Below, in pieces: positions 43,070 through 51,405 of a DNA stretch of 64,000 bases. The notes below the pieces were generated by a model. That model saw nothing but the letters and a program-made list of their open reading frames with translations. It did not search any database and was not told the origin of the DNA. Each line of letters begins with the position of its first letter. Positions within the stretch are counted from its first letter, which is position 1. Source of the DNA: Saprospiraceae bacterium (GTDB lineage Bacteria > Bacteroidota > Bacteroidia > Chitinophagales > Saprospiraceae); NCBI GenBank assembly GCA_013214355.1, contig JABSSL010000079.1:1-64000 (forward strand), given 5' to 3'. The position numbers were made by a program, and so were the translations under genes.

Positions 43070-45610
43070 ATGATTGGTCAATTACGGGAAAAAAGTCCCA
43101 ACCTAAAAAGACTATATATTGCTTCTCAGTTACCGGAAGCCCTACAACCGCTACAAGAGCTCGCCGAGAATCTCTGGTGGTCGTGGAATCCAACCGCCAT
43201 CGAATTAATGAAGGCGATCGATCCAGAGGTTTGGGAAAGTAAGAACTACAACCCAGTTGCCATCTTGGATGAACTGAGCTTAGAGCGCATGGAACAGCTA
43301 ATGGAGGATAAATCCTTCATGTTAAAGATGGGCACGGTTTACAAGGAGTTCCAAAAGTATATGTCCGCTAAATCCAAGACACCAAAAATTGCCTATTTCT
43401 GCATGGAATATGGATTGCATATTTCTATGCGCTTGTATTCGGGTGGTTTGGGTGTGTTGGCAGGGGATTATCTCAAGGAGGCTAGTGATTCGAATACGGA
43501 TATGGTGGCCATCGGTTTGTTATATCGCCATGGCTATTTCCAGCAAGCTCTATCCATAAACGGAGATCAAATAAACAACTACCCGCTACAGGAATTTACT
43601 AAACTTCCTATTCAGCCAGTAAAGGATGAAGATGGGGAATGGGTAAGAGTTAAGATTGAGCTACCGGGGCGAGAGGTATGGGCAAAGTTCTGGCAGCTGA
43701 GCGTAGGAAGGATCACCTTATATCTACTCGATACAGATATCGACGAAAATTCTTGGGAAGATCGCCGCTTAACGGACCAACTATATGGTGGAGATAATGA
43801 ACATCGATTGAAGCAGGAAATCTTGTTGGGAATCGGAGGAGCCAGAGCTATTAAAGCACTGGGGATAGAGGCAGATGTTTATCATTGCAACGAGGGACAT
43901 GCAGCCTTCCAAGGTTTGGAAAGGTTGAGAGAATTGGTAGATACTGGGCTGAGCTTTGAGGAAGCGCTGGAAGTGATTAGGGCTAGTTCGCTTTTCACTA
44001 CACATACGCCGGTTCCTGCGGGGCACGACTACTTCTCAGAAGGTATCCTTTATCAGTATATGGCAGATTGGCCCTCTAAGATCGGTATTGATTGGGCTCG
44101 CTTTATCGGACTAGGGAGGGTGCAGGCAGATGATTCTCAGGAGCTATTTTCGATGAGTCATTTAGCCATTCGTTTATCTCAGGAAGTGAATGGGGTAAGC
44201 AAGCTGCACGGAGCCGTTTCTCAAAAAATGTTCAATGTTCTTTATCCTGCTTTCCAACCGGTAGAACTGCACATTGGCTACGTTACTAATAGTGTGCACT
44301 ATCCTACTTGGATTGCTAAGGAATGGGACGACCTATACACCGAAACCTTCGGCAAAGCCTTTAAGGCGGATCAATCCAATAAGAAGTACTGGCGCAAAAT
44401 CCATGAGGTGGCTGATGAGAAGATCTTGGAGATTAGACAGCTACTGAAGAAACGACTTTTGGGGGCGGTGAGAACCAAACTACAGAAAGATCTTACCCGT
44501 CGAGGAGAAGGGCCACGGGCTATTTTCTCCATTATTAATAATATTCAAGACGATGCGCTGGTTATCGGTTTTGCTAGACGTTTTGCTACCTACAAGCGCG
44601 CGCATCTGCTATTTAGTAATCTAGATAGATTGGCTGATATTGTTAATGATGCGGATCGTCCAGTGATCTTCTTGTTTTCCGGTAAGGCGCACCCAGCGGA
44701 TAATGGAGGCCAGGACTTGATTCGTCATATCATCCATGTGTCGAAGCAAGAACGATTTGCAGGTAAGATTATCTTCCTAGAGAACTACAATATGGAGATC
44801 GCCAAATACCTAGTACAAGGTGTGGATGTTTGGTTGAACACGCCTACGCGCCCTAAAGAGGCTTCGGGTACTAGTGGAATGAAGGCGGCCTTGAATGGGG
44901 TGATGAACTTCAGTGTCTTGGACGGCTGGTGGGCAGAGGGATATCGTCCTGATGCGGGATGGTCGTTGCCCTTAGAACGGACTTACGAAGATCAAAATCT
45001 ACAGAACGAACTGGATTCCGAGTCGATCTATAATATCTTGGAAGGGGATATCATCCCGACCTATTATCATGAGGATAAGTCAAAGTGGGTTTCCTTCATT
45101 AAGCAAATCATTGCAGAAGTAGCACCCCAATTCACCATGAAGCGGATGCTGGATGATTACTTTGATCGCTTCTATAACAAGCTAGCGGTTCGTCACAAGT
45201 TGCTGCGAAAAGATAAGTTTAAGCAAGCCTTGAGTCTTACCACCTGGAAGCAAAGTTTGCGAGATCAATGGGATGCTGTTCATGTAACTTCTTCTAATCT
45301 TTTTGACGCAGAGAACAATGCCCTAATGGTGGGGGATCCTTTCAAGGGAGACATAACACTCCACGTCGGTGACTTAGACGCCAAGAATATTGGGGTTGAA
45401 GTGGTGTTCTTCAAAAGGGTGAAAGAAGTGGAACTAGAATTGAAGCTGAAGGAGGAACTGCGTTTGGTCACAGTAGATGGCAAGGAAGCTACCTATAGTT
45501 GTGATATTGAACCTAAGCTAGCTGGCGTATATGAGTTCGGTTTTAGGGTATACCCAAAAAGCGATCTTTTACCGCATCAACAAGATGTTGGATTGGTGAA
45601 GTGGGTTTAA
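43070..45610 (+). CDS. glgP: alpha-glucan phosphorylase
   Basis: GlgP releases glucose-1-phosphate from the non-reducing ends of glycogen or maltodextrin. It has the DUF3417-type N-terminus of the short bacterial group (LAENLWWSWNPTAIELMKAI), then IAYFCMEYGLH, SGGLGVLAGDYLKEASD and the pyridoxal-phosphate site EASGTSGMKAALNG with K605. At 846 residues it is full length. The DUF3417 form differs from E. coli GlgP/MalP. Together with glgX it would degrade stored glucan. It is closed by a strong terminator. Confidence 0.95.
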   Translation: MIGQLREKSPNLKRLYIASQLPEALQPLQELAENLWWSWNPTAIELMKAIDPEVWESKNYNPVAILDELSLERMEQLMEDKSFMLKMGTVYKEFQKYMSAKSKTPKIAYFCMEYGLHISMRLYSGGLGVLAGDYLKEASDSNTDMVAIGLLYRHGYFQQALSINGDQINNYPLQEFTKLPIQPVKDEDGEWVRVKIELPGREVWAKFWQLSVGRITLYLLDTDIDENSWEDRRLTDQLYGGDNEHRLKQEILLGIGGARAIKALGIEADVYHCNEGHAAFQGLERLRELVDTGLSFEEALEVIRASSLFTTHTPVPAGHDYFSEGILYQYMADWPSKIGIDWARFIGLGRVQADDSQELFSMSHLAIRLSQEVNGVSKLHGAVSQKMFNVLYPAFQPVELHIGYVTNSVHYPTWIAKEWDDLYTETFGKAFKADQSNKKYWRKIHEVADEKILEIRQLLKKRLLGAVRTKLQKDLTRRGEGPRAIFSIINNIQDDALVIGFARRFATYKRAHLLFSNLDRLADIVNDADRPVIFLFSGKAHPADNGGQDLIRHIIHVSKQERFAGKIIFLENYNMEIAKYLVQGVDVWLNTPTRPKEASGTSGMKAALNGVMNFSVLDGWWAEGYRPDAGWSLPLERTYEDQNLQNELDSESIYNILEGDIIPTYYHEDKSKWVSFIKQIIAEVAPQFTMKRMLDDYFDRFYNKLAVRHKLLRKDKFKQALSLTTWKQSLRDQWDAVHVTSSNLFDAENNALMVGDPFKGDITLHVGDLDAKNIGVEVVFFKRVKEVELELKLKEELRLVTVDGKEATYSCDIEPKLAGVYEFGFRVYPKSDLLPHQQDVGLVKWV

Positions 45611-45644
45611 GTATAATACCCAGATAGCTTGCAGATAAAAAGAT

Positions 45645-45681
45645 AAAGTGGAGCCGGTCATACCGTGCTCCACTTTTTCAT
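45645..45681. terminator. glgP terminator
   Basis: AAAGTGGAGC (45645-45654) pairs with GCTCCACTTT (45667-45676), and an inner CGGT/ACCG extends the stem with one bulged T. T-run and A-rich flank follow the bidirectional pattern. Confidence 0.92.
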
Positions 45682-46309
45682 AAATCCACTTTTCCAATTC
45701 AAAATATACTAGCCAAAGTAGCTGGATACGATCCAAAAGTTTTGGCTTTCAGTATAGTTTTTTTGGGTCAAGAGCTGGGCCTGATGCACGCCCAGCTGCG
45801 GGACTATTTGAGATAAGTGATAGTTGTATAAAATGGGGTTTTAGGGGTTCAAGGGATTACAATCGTGTCAAACGAAACATTTAGTTTTTTGGGTGTAGCC
45901 AACTTGCTACAGTGGTTTATCCGCTCAAATCTTGACTTGTTACCACAACTCAAAGTTTTTTTGTGATTACTCATCATGGTGCGGAATAATGTGGGATTGT
46001 ATAAGTATATCTAAGCCATTATGGAAATCTTACCCTTCCCGATTATATTTTTTTTGGAAACTAGATGGTGTCTAGCTTAATTGTTCATTTCGAGGAGGTT
46101 AGGGATTAAGAACATTGGTGATTTCTTTAGAACTGTTGCTGGGAAAGGCTTAGGAAATCAGAATTATTGTGTAAATTTTGACCTCAAACACTTTCCAGTC
46201 GAATTTTATTAAGATAAAGCACACCCAATTAGACAACGTAGAACGGATGAAGGAGTTAGTTCTCCCCCTTCTCCTTTATTTGTATTTCCTCGTATGATCA
46301 ATTGTTGTA
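45682..46309. other. long intergenic region before the histidine kinase
   Basis: About 630 bases with no convincing gene. It contains one GC-rich hairpin, AGCTGGGC (45773-45780) with GCCCAGCT (45790-45797), not followed by a T-run. The same spot also reads in one frame as a short protein-like string ending at a stop, so it could be a gene remnant. Several long T-runs are present. Otherwise nothing seen. Confidence 0.4.
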
Positions 46310-48544
46310 ATGTCTAAGCCTACTATATTTTGGCCTTACACAAGGGCTATCACTACATTGTTATTAATTGGGAACTTGATTGGGGCACCGACAGGTATAC
46401 ATGCTGCAAGTCCTGATGTAGATAGCCTTTTGAGGACATCCCGTACCTATTTGGAACAAGCTGTCGCCATGAATGACGATTTTCCTGCAAAGCGAGAATT
46501 GGCAAGCCAGGCTGCAGCAGGGTTTGAGCTATTGCAAGAGGATAGTCTTTTGCTTGAGGCAAGATATGAAATGGCGCGGGCCTCCTATTATCTGAAGGAT
46601 TCAATCACCTTTGTGACTGAGATTCAACCTTTAATGGAAACCTATTTGGCCGGGAAGGACACGAGCGCTATCGTTCGTGCCTACAATTTGCAGGGTGCCT
46701 TCTACTTTAGTCAAGGGAATGTGGAGAAAGGTACAGAGATGATGGAAATCCCAGATCAGTTGAACTATTATTCGGCGAACTCCTTGGAGGAAAACGTCTT
46801 TAACCTAGGAGCATTAGTAGATATTGGATTGGGATACATGATGAACATGGATACGGTTAGCTATTATGTTAACCGACTACAACAGTTAGCTTCCAAGTAT
46901 GAAGATCCTTCTGTGCAAGTAGTTAGCCGCTTTAAGTTGGCACAACTCTTTAATAAAGCCTTGAATTTTGAGGCTTCCCTGCAGTTGCTAAGGGAGGCCT
47001 ATCCCTACCTGAAAAACCTGGACAATAAAGGCTTTTCCTATATCTATTACCGAAGCCTTGTCAATAGTTTTATCAACCTGGGGATGCCAGATTCCGCTAG
47101 TCACTATATTGAAATATTGCAAGAAGCGGTAAATTACCCTCCAGGTGATCCGAGAGGATGTTATGCCATTGTATCCAAGGTCAGAGCGGATATGGAGATG
47201 AATCAGCTTTCTTACCTGCCTCTGGAATTTGAAGTATGTTATGGTCTACTAACTTCCAACCTTGGGGATCAAAAGAAAGCGGACATCAATACGCTCAGTA
47301 CTATCTATGCGAAAAGTAAATTCCTGTTACTGAAAGAGGATTGGCGAGAATTAGCGCAGGTCCTAGACTTATTGATTGCCTGTAGTGAGACTGCCAAAAG
47401 CAATCAGTTTTTGGCTTATGCCTATCAAATTAAATACGAATCTTTAGCGGCACAAGGTCAGATAAAGCGAGCTTTGGACGCCCACATAGCCTACAAAAGC
47501 TATAGCGATAAGATCAACCAGCTCATCTTCACCCAAAGCGAAACCTTAATCAGAAATCAATACAACTTGCAGCTGATGCAAGAAGAAAATAAGGTGCTGC
47601 AAGTAGAAAATCAGAACCAAAAACTTCGGTTAACGAAGGACAGAAGTGTACTACTCCTATTCCTAGCAGGCTTGCTGTTACTAGGACTTTTGGTGACCTA
47701 CTTTTTTCGACTATCTTACCTCAGGGCTCAACAAGGCAAGGAACTTAGCCGCTTGATTAAAGAACGAACGGAACAATTAGAGCAGACTAATTTGGAACTG
47801 ACTCAGACCAATAGTGAGCTTTTGGAAAGCAATACGGAATTGGAGCGTTTTGCTTTCATTGCTTCTCATGACTTAAAAACACCATTGCATAATATTATCA
47901 AGTTTTCCGGTTTGCTGAAACACAAATTAGAGCCAGTGGCAACCGATGATATTAAAGATTACCTGTCTTTCATCATCCAAGGGGGGAAGCGAATGAATTT
48001 CCTAATTGAAGATGTATTAGAGTACTCTAAATTGTCGAGACCTGATAATGGAGGTCAAAAGGAAGTCATTGATCTGAATCGATTGGTCGATGATATCACT
48101 CGGTCCATTTCTGAGTATCTGGATAGCCGTAACGCAAGTATTTTGGTGACTACCCCACTTCCGAGTATTTTCTGGTGTCATTCCAAAATATTTATGCTCT
48201 TCAAAAATTTAATTGAAAATGGAGTGAAGTATAATGAATCTCCGGAGCCAACAATTTCTATCTGGACCAGCGATGAAAAAGGAGAATTGAACCTGTATTT
48301 TTCCGATAATGGTATCGGGATAGGAGAGGAGTACCACGAGAAGATCTTTCTGATGTTTACTCGACTCCATAATCAGACCGAATATGAGGGTTCAGGTTTA
48401 GGACTAGCTGCCTGCAAGAAAATTGTTGAGGAGTTTGGTGGTACTATTCAGTGCAATGGGCAGGATCAAATCGGTACTACGTTTCGTATAAGTCTCCCTC
48501 AGGAAATTTTGACTACTGATGAAGCGCCAGCAAACCATAAGTAA
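46310..48544 (+). CDS. TPR sensor histidine kinase
   Basis: A 744-residue membrane histidine kinase. A signal-like segment (about 10-33) is followed by a helical, TPR-type periplasmic region (about 40-410), a single transmembrane helix (about 447-466, VLLLFLAGLLLLGLLVTYF) and a coiled coil (LEQTNLELTQTNSELLESN). HisKA holds H520 in FIASHDLKTPLHN, and the ATPase domain has IENGVKYNE, FSDNGIGIGEE (about 666) and EGSGLGLAACKKIVEEFGG. This layout is common in Bacteroidota. No response regulator is adjacent, so it is an orphan kinase. The ligand is unknown. Confidence 0.9.
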   Translation: MSKPTIFWPYTRAITTLLLIGNLIGAPTGIHAASPDVDSLLRTSRTYLEQAVAMNDDFPAKRELASQAAAGFELLQEDSLLLEARYEMARASYYLKDSITFVTEIQPLMETYLAGKDTSAIVRAYNLQGAFYFSQGNVEKGTEMMEIPDQLNYYSANSLEENVFNLGALVDIGLGYMMNMDTVSYYVNRLQQLASKYEDPSVQVVSRFKLAQLFNKALNFEASLQLLREAYPYLKNLDNKGFSYIYYRSLVNSFINLGMPDSASHYIEILQEAVNYPPGDPRGCYAIVSKVRADMEMNQLSYLPLEFEVCYGLLTSNLGDQKKADINTLSTIYAKSKFLLLKEDWRELAQVLDLLIACSETAKSNQFLAYAYQIKYESLAAQGQIKRALDAHIAYKSYSDKINQLIFTQSETLIRNQYNLQLMQEENKVLQVENQNQKLRLTKDRSVLLLFLAGLLLLGLLVTYFFRLSYLRAQQGKELSRLIKERTEQLEQTNLELTQTNSELLESNTELERFAFIASHDLKTPLHNIIKFSGLLKHKLEPVATDDIKDYLSFIIQGGKRMNFLIEDVLEYSKLSRPDNGGQKEVIDLNRLVDDITRSISEYLDSRNASILVTTPLPSIFWCHSKIFMLFKNLIENGVKYNESPEPTISIWTSDEKGELNLYFSDNGIGIGEEYHEKIFLMFTRLHNQTEYEGSGLGLAACKKIVEEFGGTIQCNGQDQIGTTFRISLPQEILTTDEAPANHK

Positions 48545-48598
48545 CAGCTCTTTCCTTCCTAATGGGAAGTCACTATCATTGAGGTTAATTGCTAGCCT

Positions 48599-49294
48599 AT
48601 GAAGATTTTGATCCTTTCTCTACCATTTATCTTGATGTCTACGCTAGGTTTTTCTCAAAATATACTTGAGGCCTTACAACTAAAAAGTGATTTGCTTGGG
48701 GAATATGTGGAAGGGGAACTAAGGTCTACCGATACCATTATTGACCTGAAAAATGGCTATTATGAAGCGTTTTTAGCTGCTGGAGGCGGCGATAAAACCA
48801 TAACGAGACAAGCGGCTGTCTTCCGTAATCAGGATGGTACAAGAACCCTAGGAATTGCCATAACTGAATATGATTTTGTGTGCTTTCATACCAAAACCCT
48901 CTTCTATGAAATTCCCTCATCGAAAGACAGTATTACTGCCGTTTTACCTGCTGAAATACTTCCGAGGTTGACTATTGGAGAATTTCTATCAGATACCACT
49001 GTTATCTCTGTTCTACAAAAGTATCTGCCAGCCATTCAAGAAAACTATTTGGGGGCAGATGCGACCATAGATAAGGTCCTATCCGAGATTTATCATATAA
49101 AATATCTACTTCCTCAAAAAGGTACTAATCTAGTGGCTACCTTGGGAGTCTGCGATTATATTCCTACAAACGTAGTTGGCATAAGCCCTGATGATTGGTC
49201 AATGATCGAAAACAACTTCATACCAATTGAACTAGCCTATGATAAAACCCGAAAGGTGTTTAAGAGGATGCCAACAGGGAATAAACAGCATTAA
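48599..49294 (+). CDS. secreted protein of unknown function
   Basis: A 231-residue protein with a clear signal peptide (MKILILSLPFILMSTLGFSQ, cleaved after SQ as in many Bacteroidota exports). The mature part is mixed alpha/beta, with no family I recognise. It contains two cysteines, in DFVCFHTK and GVCDYIP, that could form a disulphide. It starts 54 bases after the histidine kinase on the same strand and may be co-transcribed, so it could be linked to that sensor. Confidence 0.7.
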   Translation: MKILILSLPFILMSTLGFSQNILEALQLKSDLLGEYVEGELRSTDTIIDLKNGYYEAFLAAGGGDKTITRQAAVFRNQDGTRTLGIAITEYDFVCFHTKTLFYEIPSSKDSITAVLPAEILPRLTIGEFLSDTTVISVLQKYLPAIQENYLGADATIDKVLSEIYHIKYLLPQKGTNLVATLGVCDYIPTNVVGISPDDWSMIENNFIPIELAYDKTRKVFKRMPTGNKQH

Positions 49295-49438
49295 AGGGAC
49301 TTTTCCCGCATCAATGTACTGCCGCGCGAATTTATGACTCCTTAGTATAGTAGCCTGAAAAATTCCTTTTTGATTATGGAAGAAAATATGTTTTGTAAAG
49401 CGGGATACAGGACTTTAAGTAGTGTTGGATAAGTCCTA

Positions 49439-49576
49439 CCGGATCTTATGAGGCTCTTTTGAATGTATGCTGCGTTGCAGAACCGGGCTTGTTAGCGCTG
49501 CTAGCATCCCGAATCTATCTGGCGGCTAGACAGGCCTGCGCCTTGCCTAAATTCAAAATAGCTCTCCTAATATACC
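49439..49576. repeat. imperfect inverted-repeat element, possible MITE
   Basis: The outer arms (about 49439-49464 and 49551-49576) are imperfect inverted copies: GGCTCTTTTGAAT on the left against AGCTATTTTGAAT from the right arm's complement, with looser matches outside that. Between them is a hairpin built from CGGGCTTGTTAGC (49484-49496) and GCTAGCATCCCG (49500-49511). No coding capacity. The layout resembles a miniature inverted-repeat element; copy number elsewhere is unknown. Confidence 0.4.
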
Positions 49577-49656
49577 AGATCACTTATTCACCACTACTTA
49601 CATAGGAGGAGATGCAGTCTTACGGAATCTTTTTCATCGAATTACGGTTTCAGATA

Positions 49657-49773
49657 ATGATGAAACTAGTTCTTATTTCTGATACACACGCGCGACATCG
49701 AGAGCTCACCAAAATTCCTTCTGGTCAAATAATTATACATGCAGGCGATTTCTCTCGCTACGGTGAAGTATAG
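49657..49773 (+). pseudogene. truncated metallophosphoesterase
   Basis: The first 38 codons read KLVLISDTHARHRELTKIP, then IIIHAGDFSRYGEV, followed by TAG. This is the N-terminal metal-binding part of a calcineurin-like phosphoesterase (SDTHxxH and HAGDxxxxG, motifs I and II), which normally continues for about 150 more residues. No continuation is found in any frame before the sigma gene, so it is a truncated remnant rather than a single frameshift. Confidence 0.7.
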
Positions 49774-49870
49774 AGATATAGCCAGAAAGACCTGAAATCC
49801 TAGATTCCAAACGCCTAAATAATTTATTATTTTGGGCAACAGGTAACAAAAACCGAGAAAGCCGAGATAA

Positions 49871-50425
49871 ATGAGTAAATACCAAGAAGCCGAAGACCGA
49901 TTACATGAACTTCAAAGTGGCTCTGATCTAGCCTGGAAATCCTTTTATGAAGATATGAGAAGTCCTTTTCGCATGTTCTTCATGAAGCGGGCGAGTATGG
50001 GGCCGGAAGAAGCTGGGCAGTTGTTTCATGATACGATGATCATTTTTCATCGCAATGTATTGCAGCGGAAATTGGTAGCCCCTTTGCAGAGTAGTCTGAA
50101 GACTTATCTTTTTGGTATTGGTAAAAACGTATTGCGTAAGGAAGGACGAAAAGGAGATTGGGAAGCGGAGATCCCGGAAGTGTCTATTGATGCCGCTATT
50201 GAATCGGCCCATGAAAGAGCGGCCAAGGCCGACCTAGTTCGCCGGTTATTGGCAAAGATTGGCGATTCTTGTCGAAAACTCTTGGAGTTGGTTTATCTAA
50301 AAGGGTATGTGATGGAGGCCGTTGCCCAAGAACTAGGGGTAGCGAATGAGGGAACCATCAGAAAAAGAAAATTTGACTGTTTAAAGAAAATGCGCCAGTT
50401 ATTGGAAGAGAAGAAAGAGGTATGA
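49871..50425 (+). CDS. ECF-type RNA polymerase sigma factor
   Basis: A 184-residue sigma-70 family factor of extracytoplasmic-function type. Region 2 is about 18-95 (FYEDMRSPFRMFFMKRASMG ... SLKTYLFGIGKNVLRKE) and region 4 about 125-178, with a helix-turn-helix ending in VAQELGVANEGTIRKRKFDC. It lies 79 bases upstream of a membrane protein with anti-sigma-like layout, on the same strand, and close to a TPR-CHAT gene. The three together resemble a module seen repeatedly in Saprospiria-type genomes (general impression, not searched). It presumably directs transcription in response to an envelope signal. Confidence 0.87.
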   Translation: MSKYQEAEDRLHELQSGSDLAWKSFYEDMRSPFRMFFMKRASMGPEEAGQLFHDTMIIFHRNVLQRKLVAPLQSSLKTYLFGIGKNVLRKEGRKGDWEAEIPEVSIDAAIESAHERAAKADLVRRLLAKIGDSCRKLLELVYLKGYVMEAVAQELGVANEGTIRKRKFDCLKKMRQLLEEKKEV

Positions 50426-50504
50426 AGGAGACAGATGGCAGAAAACAGATAAAAGCGCTGGACCATTGACAACAGATAACCAGCAGTAGAACCTTTATAA
50501 AACC

Positions 50505-51404
50505 ATGGACGATAAAGTCTATACAGTAGAAGAAATTGAAGCCTTTTGCCTAGGTAGCTTACCGGCGGATCAGCAGTTGACTTTTGAGCAGCGACTGGAA
50601 TCGGATGAGCTATTCCGGCGAAGGGTCAGACTAGTTCAGTCCATTCTAGATGGTTTTGTAGCCTTGGCGAGCGAACAACTCGAGGAGCGCATGGCTGGCT
50701 GGGCAAGCACTTTGCAGGAACAAGAGGATGCCGAATTGATCGAATGGTATCTCAGCGATGAACTAGGACCTACTGCTAAGAAGTACGTCGAAGAACGTCG
50801 GCTGACAGATGCTACATTTGACACTCTTTTTCAATCTCAGCAAGAAATATTCGCAGGATTAGAAGCTGCCCAGGCAGATGACTTTGCCAGTAAACTCGCT
50901 ACTTGGGAAAAAGAAACCCAGGCAGAAACACCCGTAAGACCATTGAATCTGTGGATCAAAAGGTTTTCCATCGCGGCTTCCATAGCTCTGGTGCTAAGTC
51001 TGGGTGGCTGGGGATACATGAAAAACCAATACTCCAATCAAAAACTCTTTGCAGCTCTGTATCAATCCCCAAATATCGGAAGTACGATGGGAGGGCAAGG
51101 GCTAGATGGCTTTAAAGAAAGATTCTCCACGGCTCACCGAAGTCTCCAGGCTAAACAATTTGACAAGGCTACGCAAGAGTTTATAGCCTTGAGTACAGCT
51201 CTGGAAGCACTTGATCTTGATCCATTGGCAAAATCCTATTACAACGATAATTTGGAATGGAGTTTACTATTAGCTCGATTAGGAAATGATGATATCGGTA
51301 ATGACTTTGATGTGAAATTGGAGCAGATGGCTAAGGATCAGAACCACGAATACCGGACACAAGCCCAGACCTTACGCACTCAGCTCAACAGCTTTTGGCG
51401 GTAG
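50505..51404 (+). CDS. membrane anti-sigma-like protein
   Basis: A 299-residue protein with a single transmembrane helix (about 154-172, FSIAASIALVLSLGGWGYM). The N-terminal cytoplasmic part (1-140) has two similar acidic helical units, each with a pattern like IEAFCLGSLPADQQLTFEQ and LIEWYLSDELGPTAKKYVE, recalling the repeated zinc-finger-like anti-sigma region of Bacteroidota regulators but with no HxxxCxxC. The C-terminal part (180-299) is helical and may be TPR-like. It follows an ECF sigma gene. Anti-sigma function is inferred from position and topology. Its stop is one base from that of the convergent CHAT gene. Confidence 0.65.
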   Translation: MDDKVYTVEEIEAFCLGSLPADQQLTFEQRLESDELFRRRVRLVQSILDGFVALASEQLEERMAGWASTLQEQEDAELIEWYLSDELGPTAKKYVEERRLTDATFDTLFQSQQEIFAGLEAAQADDFASKLATWEKETQAETPVRPLNLWIKRFSIAASIALVLSLGGWGYMKNQYSNQKLFAALYQSPNIGSTMGGQGLDGFKERFSTAHRSLQAKQFDKATQEFIALSTALEALDLDPLAKSYYNDNLEWSLLLARLGNDDIGNDFDVKLEQMAKDQNHEYRTQAQTLRTQLNSFWR

Positions 51405-51405
51405 C

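Larger units (their letters stand above)
49295..49870. other. intergenic region with inverted-repeat element and gene remnant
   Basis: 576 bases between the secreted orphan and the sigma factor gene. It holds an imperfect inverted-repeat element at about 49439-49576 and the stub of a metallophosphoesterase gene (49657-49773), both listed separately. The rest shows nothing recognisable. Confidence 0.55.

Noticed and set aside
45773-45797. AGCTGGGC/GCCCAGCT hairpin as a terminator
   Set aside because: No T-run follows on either strand and glgP already has a far stronger terminator upstream.
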